Below are positions 1-8,789 of a stretch of DNA of 64,000 nucleotides, piece by piece. Below the pieces are notes generated by a model. It was not told the origin of the DNA, made no database searches, and worked only from the letters and a program-made list of their open reading frames with translations. Positions within the stretch are counted from its first letter, which is position 1; each line of letters opens with the position of its first letter. Origin of the DNA: Streptomyces sp. SDr-06 (GTDB taxonomy: Bacteria; Actinomycetota; Actinomycetes; Streptomycetales; Streptomycetaceae); the NCBI RefSeq assembly GCF_003324565.1, contig NZ_QOLA01000007.1, positions 124,001 through 188,000 on the forward strand, in the 5' to 3' direction. Made by a program: the position numbers and the translations under genes.

Positions 1-1008
1 GGCTGCGACACGCTGCTCGTCATCGGATCGAGCTTCCCCTACACCCAGTTCATGCCCGGTCTCGACCAGGCGCGCGCGGTGCAGATCGACATCGATCCGC
101 ACATGGTCGGGCTGCGCTACCCCTTCGAGGTCAATCTGGTCGGTGACGCGCGCGAGACCCTCAAGCGGCTCCTTCCGCAACTGCGGCGCAAGGGCCACGG
201 CAAGTGGCGCAAGAAGATCGAGAAGGACACCGCACGCTGGTGGGAGGTGATGGAGCGGCGCGCCGCGGTGGAGGCCGATCCGATCAACCCCGAGTACGTG
301 GTGCACGCGCTCGACGCGCTCCTGCCCGACAACGTGATCCTGGCCGCCGACTCGGGCTCCGCCGCCAACTGGTACGCCCGCCACCTGCGCATGCGCGGTT
401 CGATGCGCGGCTCGCTGTCGGGCACCCTGGCCACCATGGGCCCCGGCGTCCCCTATGTGATCGGCGCCAAGTTCGCTCACCCCGACCGCCCGGCCGTCGC
501 GATCGTGGGCGACGGGGCGATGCAGATGAACGGGCTCGCCGAGCTGATCACCGCGGGCAAGTACTACCAGGACTGGAGCGACCCCCGGCTCGTCGTCGCC
601 GTGCTCAACAACCAGGACCTCAACCAGGTCACCTGGGAGATGCGCGCCATGTCCGGCGCCCCCCAGTTCCTGCCCTCGCAGTCCCTGCCCGACGTGCCGT
701 ACGCCGACTTCGCCCGCTCGATCGGCCTCGGCGGCGTACGCGTGGAGAAGCCGGGCGACGTCGAAGGGGCCTGGCGGCAGGCGCTGGCGGCCGACCGGCC
801 GTTCGTCATCGACTTCCGCACCGACCCCGCGGTGCCGCCGATCCCGCCCCACGCCTCGCTGGACCAGATCGAGGCCGCGGCCGCGTCGGTCCTCAAGGGC
901 GACAGCGACCGCGCCGGGATGATCAAGCAGGGCCTCAAGGCCAAGGTGCAGGAGATGCTCCCGGGCACCCGTCACCGCCACCCGGACGGAGGGGACGACG
1001 CGCGATGA
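1..1008 (+). CDS. Thiamine-diphosphate-dependent enzyme, C-terminal part (partial at window edge)
   Basis: The frame is open from the first base, so the N-terminal half lies outside the window; 335 residues are visible. This is the C-terminal part of the pyruvate oxidase / acetolactate synthase superfamily: a central Rossmann-like segment, then the TPP pyrophosphate domain with GDGAMQMNG and the downstream LNNQDLNQ, which together give the GDG...NN motif that holds the magnesium-diphosphate. The product is most like pyruvate dehydrogenase (quinone)/pyruvate oxidase-type enzymes; the substrate cannot be read from this part. The stop overlaps the next start by four bases (ATGA), so the enolase-superfamily gene is translationally coupled and probably shares a pathway. 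Confidence 0.85.
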   Translation, partial: GCDTLLVIGSSFPYTQFMPGLDQARAVQIDIDPHMVGLRYPFEVNLVGDARETLKRLLPQLRRKGHGKWRKKIEKDTARWWEVMERRAAVEADPINPEYVVHALDALLPDNVILAADSGSAANWYARHLRMRGSMRGSLSGTLATMGPGVPYVIGAKFAHPDRPAVAIVGDGAMQMNGLAELITAGKYYQDWSDPRLVVAVLNNQDLNQVTWEMRAMSGAPQFLPSQSLPDVPYADFARSIGLGGVRVEKPGDVEGAWRQALAADRPFVIDFRTDPAVPPIPPHASLDQIEAAAASVLKGDSDRAGMIKQGLKAKVQEMLPGTRHRHPDGGDDAR

Positions 1009-2144
1009 CGTCCGTGCCCTCCGGCGGTGCCCACGCGGGCGGTGATCTGCTCGTCGAGGAGGTCGAAGCGGCCGCGTACACGCTGCCCACCGACGCCCCG
1101 GAGGCCGACGGCACGCTGGAGTGGGACAGGACGACCCTGGTGGTGGTCCATGTCCGCTCCGGCGCAGCCGTGGGGCTCGGCTACACCTACGGAGCGCCCG
1201 AGACGGCGGCCTACGTCCGCGGGCACCTGGCGTCCGTGGTGAAGGGGCGCCTGGTGTGGGACGTGCCGGGCGTGAACGAGGCGATGACCCGGTCGGTGCG
1301 CAACGACGGCCGCCCGGGCCTGGTCTCGGGTGCGATCTCCGCCGTCGACATCGCCCTGTGGGACCTCAAGGCCAGGGCCCTCGGCGTACCGCTGACCCAC
1401 CTGCTCGGGCGGGCCCACCCGAGGGTGCCGGTGTACGGGAGCGGCGGTTTCACCACCTACGACGCCCGGCGCCAGGACGAGCAACTGCGGCACTGGGTCG
1501 AGGACCAGGGCATCCCCCGCGTCAAGATCAAGATCGGTGAGTCGTGGGGGAGGAGCGAGCGGCGCGACCGGGAGCGCGTCGCCGAGGCCCGCGCCTCCAT
1601 CGGTGACAGCACCGCCCTGTACGTCGACGCCAACGGCGCCTACACCGTCAAACAGGCCGTGCGGATGGGGAGTTGTCTCGACGGCCACGGCGTCACGTGG
1701 TTCGAGGAACCCGTCTCGTCGGACGACCTCGAAGGCCTCGCCCGGATCCGGTCGGCCGTCACCGTGGACGTGGCGGCCGGCGAATACGGTTACACGCTGG
1801 CCTACTTCGGGCACATGCTGAGGGCCGGCGCGGTGGACTGCCTCCAGGCGGACGCGACCCGCTGCGGTGGGCTCACCGTGTGGCTGCGCGCCGCGGCCCT
1901 CGCCCAGGCGTTCGGGGTGCAGATCTCCGGACACTGCGCCCCGCACGCGCACGCTGCCGCCGCGGCGGCAGCGCCCAACCTGCGCCACCTGGAGTGGTTC
2001 CACGACCACGTCCGGCTGGAGTCGCTGCTGTTCGACGGCGTCCTGGACCCGAAGGGCGGACACATCACCCCGGGCGCCGACGGCTCGCCGGGCCATGGAC
2101 TGACGCTGAGGACCGCCCATGCCGAGCCCTACCGCACCGGCTGA
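1005..2144 (+). CDS. Mandelate racemase/muconate lactonizing enzyme-type (enolase superfamily) protein
   Basis: A 379-residue protein, the usual size for this family. The start is the ATG that overlaps the previous stop, with GGAGGGG about 10 bases upstream. Visible family motifs in order are a K-I-K base motif near residue 174 (VKIKIG), a metal ligand Asp near 208 (VDANGAY), Glu in FEEP near 234, Glu in AGEYG near 260, and a C-terminal SGHCAPH. Three acidic metal ligands plus K-x-K fit a divalent-metal dehydratase or racemase acting on a sugar acid or other carboxylate. Coupling to a TPP enzyme and closeness to an SDR suggest a small carbon-catabolic operon. The substrate is unknown. Confidence 0.85.
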   Translation: MTSVPSGGAHAGGDLLVEEVEAAAYTLPTDAPEADGTLEWDRTTLVVVHVRSGAAVGLGYTYGAPETAAYVRGHLASVVKGRLVWDVPGVNEAMTRSVRNDGRPGLVSGAISAVDIALWDLKARALGVPLTHLLGRAHPRVPVYGSGGFTTYDARRQDEQLRHWVEDQGIPRVKIKIGESWGRSERRDRERVAEARASIGDSTALYVDANGAYTVKQAVRMGSCLDGHGVTWFEEPVSSDDLEGLARIRSAVTVDVAAGEYGYTLAYFGHMLRAGAVDCLQADATRCGGLTVWLRAAALAQAFGVQISGHCAPHAHAAAAAAAPNLRHLEWFHDHVRLESLLFDGVLDPKGGHITPGADGSPGHGLTLRTAHAEPYRTG

Positions 2145-2204
2145 CCCGGCAGCCACACCGCCGCCGTCAGCGGCGGCCCCCCGTCGCACGCGAAAGGCAG
2201 GGCC

Positions 2205-3215
2205 ATGCCCGAGACCGTAGTCATCACCGGAGCGAGCGCTGGCATCGGCCGTGCCACCGCCCGGCTCTTCGCCCGGCGCGGAGCCAATGTCGCGCTCCTG
2301 GCCCGGGGGGAGGCGGGCCTGGAGGCGGCCGCGGCGGAGGTCGACGAGCTGGGCGGGCACGCTCTGGCGATCCCCGTCGACGTCGCCGACCACGATCAGG
2401 TCGAGAAGGCCGCGGACAGTGCCGAGGCCGCCTTCGGACCCATCGACGTGTGGATCAACGTGGCCTTCACCTCGGTGTTCGCTCCCTTCACCGAGATCAC
2501 CGCGGACGAGTTCCGGCGCGTCACGGAGGTGACCTATCTCGGCTTCGTGCACGGCACGCGCACCGCGCTGGCCCGGATGGTCCCCCGCGACCGGGGCACC
2601 ATCGTGCAGGTCGGCTCGGCGCTCGGCGAGCGCTCCATCCCGTTGCAGTCGGCGTACTGCGGAGCCAAGCACGCCGTGAACGGGTTCACCTCGTCGGTGC
2701 GTACCGAGCTCCTCCACACCAAGAGCCGGGTGCGCGTCACCGTGGTGCAGATGCCGGCCGTGAACACGCCCCAGTTCTCCTGGGTGCGCTCGCGCCTGTC
2801 CGGGCATCCACAGCCGGTTCCGCCGATCTACCAGCCCGAAGTCGCCGCGCGTGCCGTCCTGTTCGCGGCCGACCACCCGGGCCGCAAGCAGTACTACGTC
2901 GGCGCGTCCACGCTCGCGACCGTCTGGGCCAACCGGTTCGTGCCCGCCCTCCTGGACCGCTACCTCGCCCGCACCGGCTACGCGTCCCAGCAGCGCGAGG
3001 ACCTGCCGCCGGAGACGGTTCGCGGCAATCTGTGGCGGCCTCTCGACCAGGCACCGGGCGACGACCACGGAGCCCACGGCATCTTCGACGACAGCGCCCA
3101 CGCCCGCTCCTACCAGGTGGCGCCGGCCCGCCATCCCCTGCTCACCACGGGCGCCGGTCTGGGCGCGCTCGGCGTGGCGGGATGGGTCCTGCGCCGCTGT
3201 CGCGGCCGGGTGTGA
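2205..3215 (+). CDS. SDR-family oxidoreductase with C-terminal hydrophobic tail
   Basis: A 336-residue short-chain dehydrogenase. The NAD(P)-binding motif GASAGIGRA lies near residue 9 and the catalytic Tyr-x-x-x-Lys is in AYCGAKHA. The usual NNAG motif is replaced by WINVAFTS, so the structural Asn is retained but the turn is altered. After about residue 250 the protein continues past a classical SDR and ends in a hydrophobic stretch (GAGLGALGVAGWVL) followed by arginines, a likely C-terminal membrane anchor. The start is ATG with AAAGGCAGGG upstream. It lies 60 bases downstream of the enolase-superfamily gene in the same direction, so cotranscription is plausible. Confidence 0.88.
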   Translation: MPETVVITGASAGIGRATARLFARRGANVALLARGEAGLEAAAAEVDELGGHALAIPVDVADHDQVEKAADSAEAAFGPIDVWINVAFTSVFAPFTEITADEFRRVTEVTYLGFVHGTRTALARMVPRDRGTIVQVGSALGERSIPLQSAYCGAKHAVNGFTSSVRTELLHTKSRVRVTVVQMPAVNTPQFSWVRSRLSGHPQPVPPIYQPEVAARAVLFAADHPGRKQYYVGASTLATVWANRFVPALLDRYLARTGYASQQREDLPPETVRGNLWRPLDQAPGDDHGAHGIFDDSAHARSYQVAPARHPLLTTGAGLGALGVAGWVLRRCRGRV

Positions 3216-3292
3216 ACCCATGACCGCGACCAGCGTGGCGCACCTGCCGATACGAGGTTTTCTCCTGCCGTCCCGTGGTATTCCGGCTAGTG

Positions 3293-3374
3293 CATTCCTT
3301 GCGTACGAAGGAATGAAGGCGCCGGACGGGTTGGGACCATCAGCCGCCGGCGCCGCCCTTGTCCGGGTGCGGCG
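3293..3374. terminator. Candidate bidirectional terminator hairpins between convergent genes
   Basis: Two inverted repeats lie between the converging SDR and ATPase genes. One is CATTCCTT / AAGGAATG (3293-3300 and 3308-3315) around a 7-base loop. The other is CGCCGC / GCGGCG (3351-3356 and 3369-3374). There is no U-tract, as is common in Streptomyces. The first, being less GC-rich, could instead be a protein-binding site. Confidence 0.45.
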
Positions 3375-3393
3375 GCGGCCGGACCCCGCCGCC

Positions 3394-3972
3394 TCAGGCG
3401 TCGCTGAGGCAGGGCGCGTCGGCTCGCTCCACGTGCGGCCGGGTCTCGAAGCGCGGCACCGTCGCCGTCGTGGCGAGGGTGGGCGTAGGGGGCAGCGGAC
3501 GCAGGGGGCGGAGCGCCTGCGGCTGGGCGGCGAGGGTGAACCAGACGACCTTGCCGTCGGGAATGGTGTGGGTGCCCCAGCTGTCGCTGAGGTGCGCGAT
3601 CAGGGCGAGTCCGCGGCCCCGTTCGGCGAAGGGCCGGGGGCCCTGGAGGCGGGGCAGACGGGGGTCGTTGTCCGCGACGGACGCGGTGAGCTGTCCACGG
3701 GCCCAGCGCAGCTCAAGGACGCACCTCTGGTCGCCCTTGGTGTGGCGGTGGACATTGGTGAGGAGTTCGCACACGCCGAGGCTGACGGGCTGGATGATTC
3801 CCTCCAGGCGCCAGTGCCGCAGATGTGCGGCGACGATGCGGCGGACCTGCGGTACGCGGGCCGGTGTCGCCTGCAGACTCAGCGTGTACTCCCGGGGACT
3901 GTCGATGGTGACCACTGCGACTCCCTTGTCCGGCGGAAGCGGCTCGACGGCCTCTTCCACGTCCGCAGCCAC
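3394..3972 (-). CDS. Anti-sigma-type ATP-binding regulatory protein (HATPase_c, RsbW/SpoIIAB-like)
   Basis: The conserved core begins at the segment PREYTLSL and continues through LGVCELLTNVHRHT, the N-box that binds magnesium-ATP, then VADNDPRLP (G1-like) and GRGLALIAHLSDSWG (G2). This is the layout of the single-domain GHKL kinases that act as anti-sigma factors or PP2C partners in Streptomyces. I chose the GTG at 3972 because homology starts just after it; the open frame extends to an ATG at 4041 and beyond, but those residues look non-coding. The C-terminus carries about 40 low-complexity residues. The partner sigma factor is not adjacent. The STAS protein gene at 15.3 kb is too far to call a partner. 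Confidence 0.85.
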   Translation of the reverse strand: MAADVEEAVEPLPPDKGVAVVTIDSPREYTLSLQATPARVPQVRRIVAAHLRHWRLEGIIQPVSLGVCELLTNVHRHTKGDQRCVLELRWARGQLTASVADNDPRLPRLQGPRPFAERGRGLALIAHLSDSWGTHTIPDGKVVWFTLAAQPQALRPLRPLPPTPTLATTATVPRFETRPHVERADAPCLSDA

Positions 3973-4201
3973 GCGAGGGCTACCAAAAGTAGCCGGATGG
4001 GCACAGCGCGGATTCCTCCAGCATGACCCGTACGGCGGCATCCGCAACACGAGGCGCGGGGGCCGCGGCAGTACGGCCCGGGCGCCCGGCGCCGCGTCGC
4101 TGACAGGCGGCGACACGTCGGCGGCGGGATAGTGGGACCGTCTATGGCCGGTGCGTCGGAAGGTGAACGGTGCGTCGGAACTCCTGGAAGCGAGGGCCTT
4201 C

Positions 4202-5005
4202 GTGACGCGCACACCGACAGACTCCACGGCTCGTCTCGGCTCCGGCGCCCCGGTGTTCGGGGCGCCGTGCTGGGTGAGCCTGATGGCTCGCGACCTGACC
4301 GCCGCGACGGACTTCTACGGCCGGGTGATGGGCTGGACGTTCGTGCCCGCCGGGCTGGGGGACGAGTTCCGGATCGCGTTGGCGGACGGACTTCCGGTGG
4401 CCGGAATCGGGGCGCTCGCCCAGGCTTTTCAGGTCGCGGTGGCGTGGACGCCGTACTTCGCGGTGGAGGACGCGGATGTCACCGCGGCCCGGATCCGCGA
4501 GCGCGGCGCGACGGTCGCGGTCGGACCGGTCGCGCTCCAGGCCGGGCGGGGCGCGTTGGCCGCCGACCGGGACGGGGCCGTCTTCGGGATCTGGCAGGGC
4601 CCCCTGGTCTCCAACTGGGAATCCTGGCGCGACGCCGCACCGGCCTGGACCCGGCTGCACACCCGAAACGCCTTCGAGGCGGCGATCTTCTACGGCGAGG
4701 TCCTCGACTGGGCCTGCGACCGCCCCGGCTGCTGCGACGTCCAGTACGAACACGACGAGGTCGTGCTGCGCCACGCCGGGCACATCGTGGCCCGCCTGAC
4801 CTCCGGCGCCGTCGAGGCCGCCCCCGACCCCAGCCTGCGGCCCCACTGGCACACCCACTTCGCGGTCAAGGATCCCCATCACCACGCCGAGAAGGCCCTC
4901 GACCACGGCGCGACCGTGCTCGCCGACGGCACCTCGCCCACCGGCCCCTGGGTCCGCCTCGGCGACCCCGACGGCGCCACCTTCACCCTCAGCGGCACCG
5001 GATAG
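4202..5005 (+). CDS. Two-domain VOC (glyoxalase/bleomycin-resistance fold) protein
   Basis: A protein of 267 residues. The GTG start at 4202 is preceded by GAAGCGAGGG; an upstream ATG at 4151 keeps the frame open but looks non-native. Two VOC modules can be seen: the first from WVSLMARDLTAATDFYGRVMGW, the second from WTRLHTRNAFEAAIFYGEVLDWA. Each has the beta-alpha-beta-beta-beta pattern and ends in DPDGATF- or DGAVFGIWQ-like strands. This paired arrangement is common in Streptomyces proteins of unknown substrate. It could bind or sequester a small molecule or act as a metal-dependent lyase; the metal ligands are not clear enough to decide. Confidence 0.85.
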   Translation: MTRTPTDSTARLGSGAPVFGAPCWVSLMARDLTAATDFYGRVMGWTFVPAGLGDEFRIALADGLPVAGIGALAQAFQVAVAWTPYFAVEDADVTAARIRERGATVAVGPVALQAGRGALAADRDGAVFGIWQGPLVSNWESWRDAAPAWTRLHTRNAFEAAIFYGEVLDWACDRPGCCDVQYEHDEVVLRHAGHIVARLTSGAVEAAPDPSLRPHWHTHFAVKDPHHHAEKALDHGATVLADGTSPTGPWVRLGDPDGATFTLSGTG

Positions 5006-5091
5006 GCCCGTACCCGCATGGTGTTCATCCGCCGCGCCGGGGAAGATGCCCGGGCGGGGGCCAGGACCGTAGCGAGCTGGAGGTGGCGTCC

Positions 5092-5964
5092 ATGTGCCGT
5101 CTGTTCGGACTGAGCAGTGCCCCGCGCCGCAGCCGGGCCACCTTCTGGCTGCTCGACGCGCCGGACAGCCTCATGGCGCAGAGCCACCGGGACCCGGACG
5201 GGACGGGCCTTGGATACTTCGACAGCGACGGCACGCCCCAGGTGCGCAAGGCGCCGGACGCGGCGTACGAGGACCGCGCGTTCGCGCGGGAGGCCCGGCA
5301 GGTCTGCTCGGCCACCTTCCTCGCCCACATCCGCCTGGCCTCGACCGGCAGTCTCACCGCCCCCAACACCCACCCCTTCCAGCAGGACGGGCGGCTGTTC
5401 GCGCACAACGGCGTCGTCGAGGATCTGGCGGCCCTGGAGGCCGAGTTGGGGGAGGACCTGTCCCTGGTGGCGGGGGACACGGATTCCGAGCGGGTCTTCG
5501 CGCTGATCACCCGGGAGGTCCGCCGCGCGCGGGGCGACATCGGCGCCGGCATCGAGCGGGCCACCCGCTGGATCGCCGGGCAGCTGCCCGTCTACTCGCT
5601 CAACCTGATCCTGACCACCCCGGACGAACTGTGGGCCCTGCGCTATCCGGCGACGCACGAGCTGTACGTACTGGAGCGTGAGGCGGGCGGCCCGCACGGG
5701 GCGCGGCACCTGGACCACAGCGGCAGCGCCGGGCGCATGCGCGTCCACTCCGGAGATCTCGCCGACGCCCCCGCGGTCGTGGTGGCGAGCGAGCGGATGG
5801 ACGAGCACCCCGCCTGGCGTCTGATGGAGCCGGGGGAGCTGTTCCACGTCACGCCCGAGGGCGACGCGGAACGGAGGATCGTCCTGCCGGACGCACCGGC
5901 CCACCCGCTCCAGCTCGCTGATCTGTCCGAGCGGGCGGCCCACTCGCAGAAGTCGGGCGGGTGA
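5092..5964 (+). CDS. Class II (Ntn) glutamine amidotransferase
   Basis: A 290-residue protein beginning Met-Cys-Arg-Leu-Phe-Gly. Removal of Met exposes Cys2, the N-terminal nucleophile of class II glutamine amidotransferases. Further family signs are HIRLASTGS near residue 82, NTHPF near 97, the HNGVVED segment that positions glutamine, and GDTDSERVF. There is no synthetase domain, so it resembles the stand-alone YafJ-like group (GAT domain only). It hydrolyses glutamine to ammonia in principle; the acceptor is unknown. The start is preceded by GCTGGAGGTGGCGTCC. It lies 86 bases downstream of the VOC gene. Confidence 0.9.
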   Translation: MCRLFGLSSAPRRSRATFWLLDAPDSLMAQSHRDPDGTGLGYFDSDGTPQVRKAPDAAYEDRAFAREARQVCSATFLAHIRLASTGSLTAPNTHPFQQDGRLFAHNGVVEDLAALEAELGEDLSLVAGDTDSERVFALITREVRRARGDIGAGIERATRWIAGQLPVYSLNLILTTPDELWALRYPATHELYVLEREAGGPHGARHLDHSGSAGRMRVHSGDLADAPAVVVASERMDEHPAWRLMEPGELFHVTPEGDAERRIVLPDAPAHPLQLADLSERAAHSQKSGG

Positions 5965-5983
5965 GCCGGCAGCGTCCTAGCGG

Positions 5984-6214
5984 CTACCGGCGGGTGTCGG
6001 GGTCCGAGGCGTCCGGCGTCTGCGAGGCCTCGGGCGGCTGCCAGGAGTCCGAGCGCGGCTGAGGCTCCTGCGGAGGCATGGGCTTGCGGGCGGCCCGACG
6101 GCTGCCGAACCAGAAGGCCCCGATCAGCACGGCGACGATGATGATGCCCACGATGGTGAACAGCCAGGACGTCGAGCTGGCGGCGAGTGTCTGCGAAGCA
6201 GCGAAAGTGGTCAT
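5984..6214 (-). CDS. Small single-pass membrane protein (DUF6479-like)
   Basis: A 76-residue protein with one hydrophobic helix (WLFTIVGIIIVAVLIGAFWFG, about residues 17-37), then a basic stop-transfer segment SRRAARK and a Pro/Glu/Ser-rich cytoplasmic tail. This is the layout of the small Streptomyces family DUF6479. No catalytic residues are visible. It stands alone and converges with the glutamine amidotransferase gene. Confidence 0.75.
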   Translation of the reverse strand: MTTFAASQTLAASSTSWLFTIVGIIIVAVLIGAFWFGSRRAARKPMPPQEPQPRSDSWQPPEASQTPDASDPDTRR

Positions 6215-6383
6215 GGAAAACGCCTACCCCCGATGAGGCCGACCTGACACGGCGTACCCGGCGCGCGTGGCATCCGGCCCCATCGGCCCCTTTTGGTGAC
6301 CGTGCGTGACCGTTCGGGATGCGGGGGTCGCGGGTCGCTGTTTGGCTGGAGGCATCTGCATCCCCCCGAGTTCAGGAGTGATC

Positions 6384-6566
6384 ATGAGCGTTGCGGACGA
6401 GTTCGGTGCCCGTGCCCAGCAGATGCGCCAGAAGGCGGAGGAGCTGGAGCAGGCCGCGGAGCGCGCCGCCGACCCGGCGGAGCGTCAGCGGCTGAAGGAC
6501 AAGGCCCGCCGTCTCCAGGAGCAGAGCAAGATGCAGGGCGACAGCGGTGGCATCGACCCCATGTGA
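6384..6566 (+). CDS. Small charged helical protein (DUF6381-like)
   Basis: A 60-residue protein, nearly all helix-forming residues (Glu, Ala, Arg, Lys, Gln), ending GGIDPM. The start ATG follows a clear CAGGAGTG site. It matches the pattern of the small actinobacterial family DUF6381, abundant in Streptomyces and of unknown function. Heptad-like spacing (RAQQMRQKAEELEQAAERA) suggests a coiled coil. It is convergent with the mrp-like operon. Confidence 0.8.
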   Translation: MSVADEFGARAQQMRQKAEELEQAAERAADPAERQRLKDKARRLQEQSKMQGDSGGIDPM

Positions 6567-6674
6567 ATGAGCCCGCACAGCGCCGCGGCGGCCCCTCGCA
6601 GGCGATGAGGGGCCGCCGAGTGGCGCTCCGGTACGCCGTGAACCTGCCTGCCCGGCAGGTGAGTTGACGACCCG

Positions 6675-8423
6675 TCACCCGGTCAGGATGCCCGGCAGGG
6701 CGAGCCCGCCGAGCAGGGCCGTGCCCACCAGGAGCCAGGCGACGTAGTCGCCGATGTGGCCCGAGTGCAGCCGGCGCAGCGGCGCCGTCCAGGCCTGGGG
6801 TTCCCGGGTTGCCGGGCCGCGGACCGCCATCCCCGCGAGCCCCGCGGCCAGCGCGGCCGACGCGAGGCCCCACAGGACGCCGGTGAGCGTCCAGTGCGGC
6901 GCGTGGGGAGCGGTCGAGTCGAAGGTGCGGCCGACCGCCGCGGCCAGGCCCGGGATCACGCCCGCCGCCAGTGCTCCGGCGAGGAGCACGGCCGGGACCG
7001 CGATCATGGTGGCCGGCACCCGGCCGATCTTTCCCTCGGTCTCGGGTTCCTCGTCCCCTCCGCTGGTTCCGTACCCCGGGTTGCCCAGCGGGCGCGGCCC
7101 GAGCCCGAGGAACACCCGCGCCGCGATGCGCAGCACGGCGCCCGCGGTGACCGCGGAGACGGCCACGAACAGGACGGTGAAGCCGCCACCCGCCGCCTCC
7201 TCGGTGAGGGACTTCCCGAGCCCCGTGCCGAACGGCGGAAACCCGGCCAGGGCCAGGCCGCCCACCGTGAACAGGGCGGCCACCCCCGGCAACTCCCGCG
7301 CCCGGCCGTGCAGTTCGTGCTCGTCCACGCTGCCGTACCGGTCGAGCAGGATTCCCGCGCAGGCGAACAGGGCCGCCTTGACGCCCGCGTGGCCCAGGAC
7401 GTAGAGGGCCACACCGCCCGTCGCCTCCGGCTTCAGCAGGCCGACGCCGACCAGGAAGAGCCCGGTGTGCGCGACGGTCGAGTACGCCAGGAGGCGTTTG
7501 ATGTGGCGCTGCTGCCAGCACATCAGCGCGCCGACCAGGGAGGTCAGCACGCCGAGCACCACTAGGGCGCGTTCGGCGTCCGGGGCCGGCACCCCGCCCG
7601 GCCCGGCGAACACCGTCGAGTAGACCCGCCAGGTGCCGTACAGGCCGAGCTCGACCATGACCCCGGACAGCAGCATGCACACCGGGGTGGGCGCCACCGC
7701 GTGGGCGTCGGGCAGCCAGAAGTGGAACGGCAGGGCGGCGGCCTTGACCAGGAGGCCGGTCAGTACGAGGGCGAAGGCGGCCAGGACCAGCGCGTCGGGT
7801 CCTCCCTGGGCGTCGAGGTGGCTGCCGATCTGCCGCATGCCGAGCTCGCCGGTGCGTGCGTAGAGCAGCACGATCCCGGTCAGGGAGGCGTACGCGCCCA
7901 GGGAGTTGATCACCCCGAAGGTGAGCGCGCCCTGGACGGCCTTCGCCTCCTCGACGCGGTAGCCGGTCAGGGCGTACGCCACGACACTCATCAGCTCGAA
8001 GAAGACGAAGGCGTTGAACAGGTCGCCGGTCAGGGCGAATCCGCACATGCCTGCCTGGAAGAGCAGCACCAGGGCGGGGAAGGAACCCGCGTGGCGGCGC
8101 GGCGGCTCGTCGAAGTAGTGCCAGGAGTAGGCGAGAACGGCGACGACCAGGACCGAGACCAGGGCGGCGAGGCCGGTGCCGGTCGCGTCGCCGATCAGGA
8201 CGATGCCCACGCCCTCACCGTCGCGGGGGCGCCAGCCGCCGACCCATTCGACGGCGTCGGGGGAGGAGTGGAGCAGCAGGACGATCGCGAGCCCGGCCGT
8301 GGCCGCCGCGACGGCGCATCCGACCGACTCGGCCACGACGCGGGGCAGCTTGCGGCCGACCGCGACCAGGGCGGCGGCGCCGAGCATCGGAACGGCCACG
8401 ACCAGGGGCAGCAGGTGGTTCAT
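6675..8423 (-). CDS. mrpD: Mrp-type antiporter large subunit D / proton-pumping NuoN-like membrane protein
   Basis: A 582-residue polytopic membrane protein of the NADH:quinone/Mrp antiporter transmembrane family. The start is the ATG overlapping mrpC by four bases; the open frame upstream is a shadow. Visible signs are a GDLFNAFVFFELMS segment with its conserved Glu, LLVKAAALPFHFWLPDAHAVAPTPV (the HWLPDAHxxAPTPV signature holding the key Lys and His) and KRLLAYSTVAHTG. About 14 helices are expected. In true Mrp complexes this subunit carries cation/proton exchange with MrpA. Here it is the only large subunit encoded, and it is last in the operon. Confidence 0.9.
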   Translation of the reverse strand: MNHLLPLVVAVPMLGAAALVAVGRKLPRVVAESVGCAVAAATAGLAIVLLLHSSPDAVEWVGGWRPRDGEGVGIVLIGDATGTGLAALVSVLVVAVLAYSWHYFDEPPRRHAGSFPALVLLFQAGMCGFALTGDLFNAFVFFELMSVVAYALTGYRVEEAKAVQGALTFGVINSLGAYASLTGIVLLYARTGELGMRQIGSHLDAQGGPDALVLAAFALVLTGLLVKAAALPFHFWLPDAHAVAPTPVCMLLSGVMVELGLYGTWRVYSTVFAGPGGVPAPDAERALVVLGVLTSLVGALMCWQQRHIKRLLAYSTVAHTGLFLVGVGLLKPEATGGVALYVLGHAGVKAALFACAGILLDRYGSVDEHELHGRARELPGVAALFTVGGLALAGFPPFGTGLGKSLTEEAAGGGFTVLFVAVSAVTAGAVLRIAARVFLGLGPRPLGNPGYGTSGGDEEPETEGKIGRVPATMIAVPAVLLAGALAAGVIPGLAAAVGRTFDSTAPHAPHWTLTGVLWGLASAALAAGLAGMAVRGPATREPQAWTAPLRRLHSGHIGDYVAWLLVGTALLGGLALPGILTG

Positions 8424-8770
8424 CCGCGCAGCTCGAAGAGTTCGTCGGGGTCGACCGTTCCGTGCCGTTTGGCGACCTGTATGACCAGGGCGAGCAGGAG
8501 GGCGGTGACCGTGGCGCCGACCACGACGTCGGTGAGCGCGAGGGCCTGGACGACCGGGTCCACCAGCGGGCGTGCACCGGGCGGCACGTCGGAGAAGACG
8601 GGGGCCGTCGCGCCGTCGCGGTACCCGACCGCGAGCAGCAGGACATACGTGGATGACTGACACACCGTCAGGCAGCCCACGGCGTGCACCAGATGACGGC
8701 TCGTGGCCAGGCCGTAGCAGCCGACCAGGAAGATCCATCCGGCGACGAGATACGGCACCGAGTTCATCAC
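8420..8770 (-). CDS. mrpC: Mrp antiporter subunit C (NuoK-like)
   Basis: A 116-residue protein with three predicted membrane helices: YLVAGWIFLVGCYGLATS, LTVCQSSTYVLLLAVGY and DVVVGATVTALLLALVIQV. Loop and helix 3 (DPVVQALALTDVVVGATV) match the MnhC/NuoK pattern PLPQALVLTxIVIxxA. It overlaps mrpD by four bases and follows the MnhB-type gene after 19 bases. Its role is a structural and proton-path subunit of the membrane complex. Confidence 0.9.
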   Translation of the reverse strand: MMNSVPYLVAGWIFLVGCYGLATSRHLVHAVGCLTVCQSSTYVLLLAVGYRDGATAPVFSDVPPGARPLVDPVVQALALTDVVVGATVTALLLALVIQVAKRHGTVDPDELFELRG

Positions 8771-8789
8771 GGCCGGACCACACCCCCGC

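Noticed and set aside
972..3221. 749-codon antisense open frame opposite the enolase-superfamily and SDR genes
   Set aside because: It arises from GC-rich codon bias; its product is Gly/Arg/His/Val-rich without any domain, and the opposite strand encodes clear enzymes.
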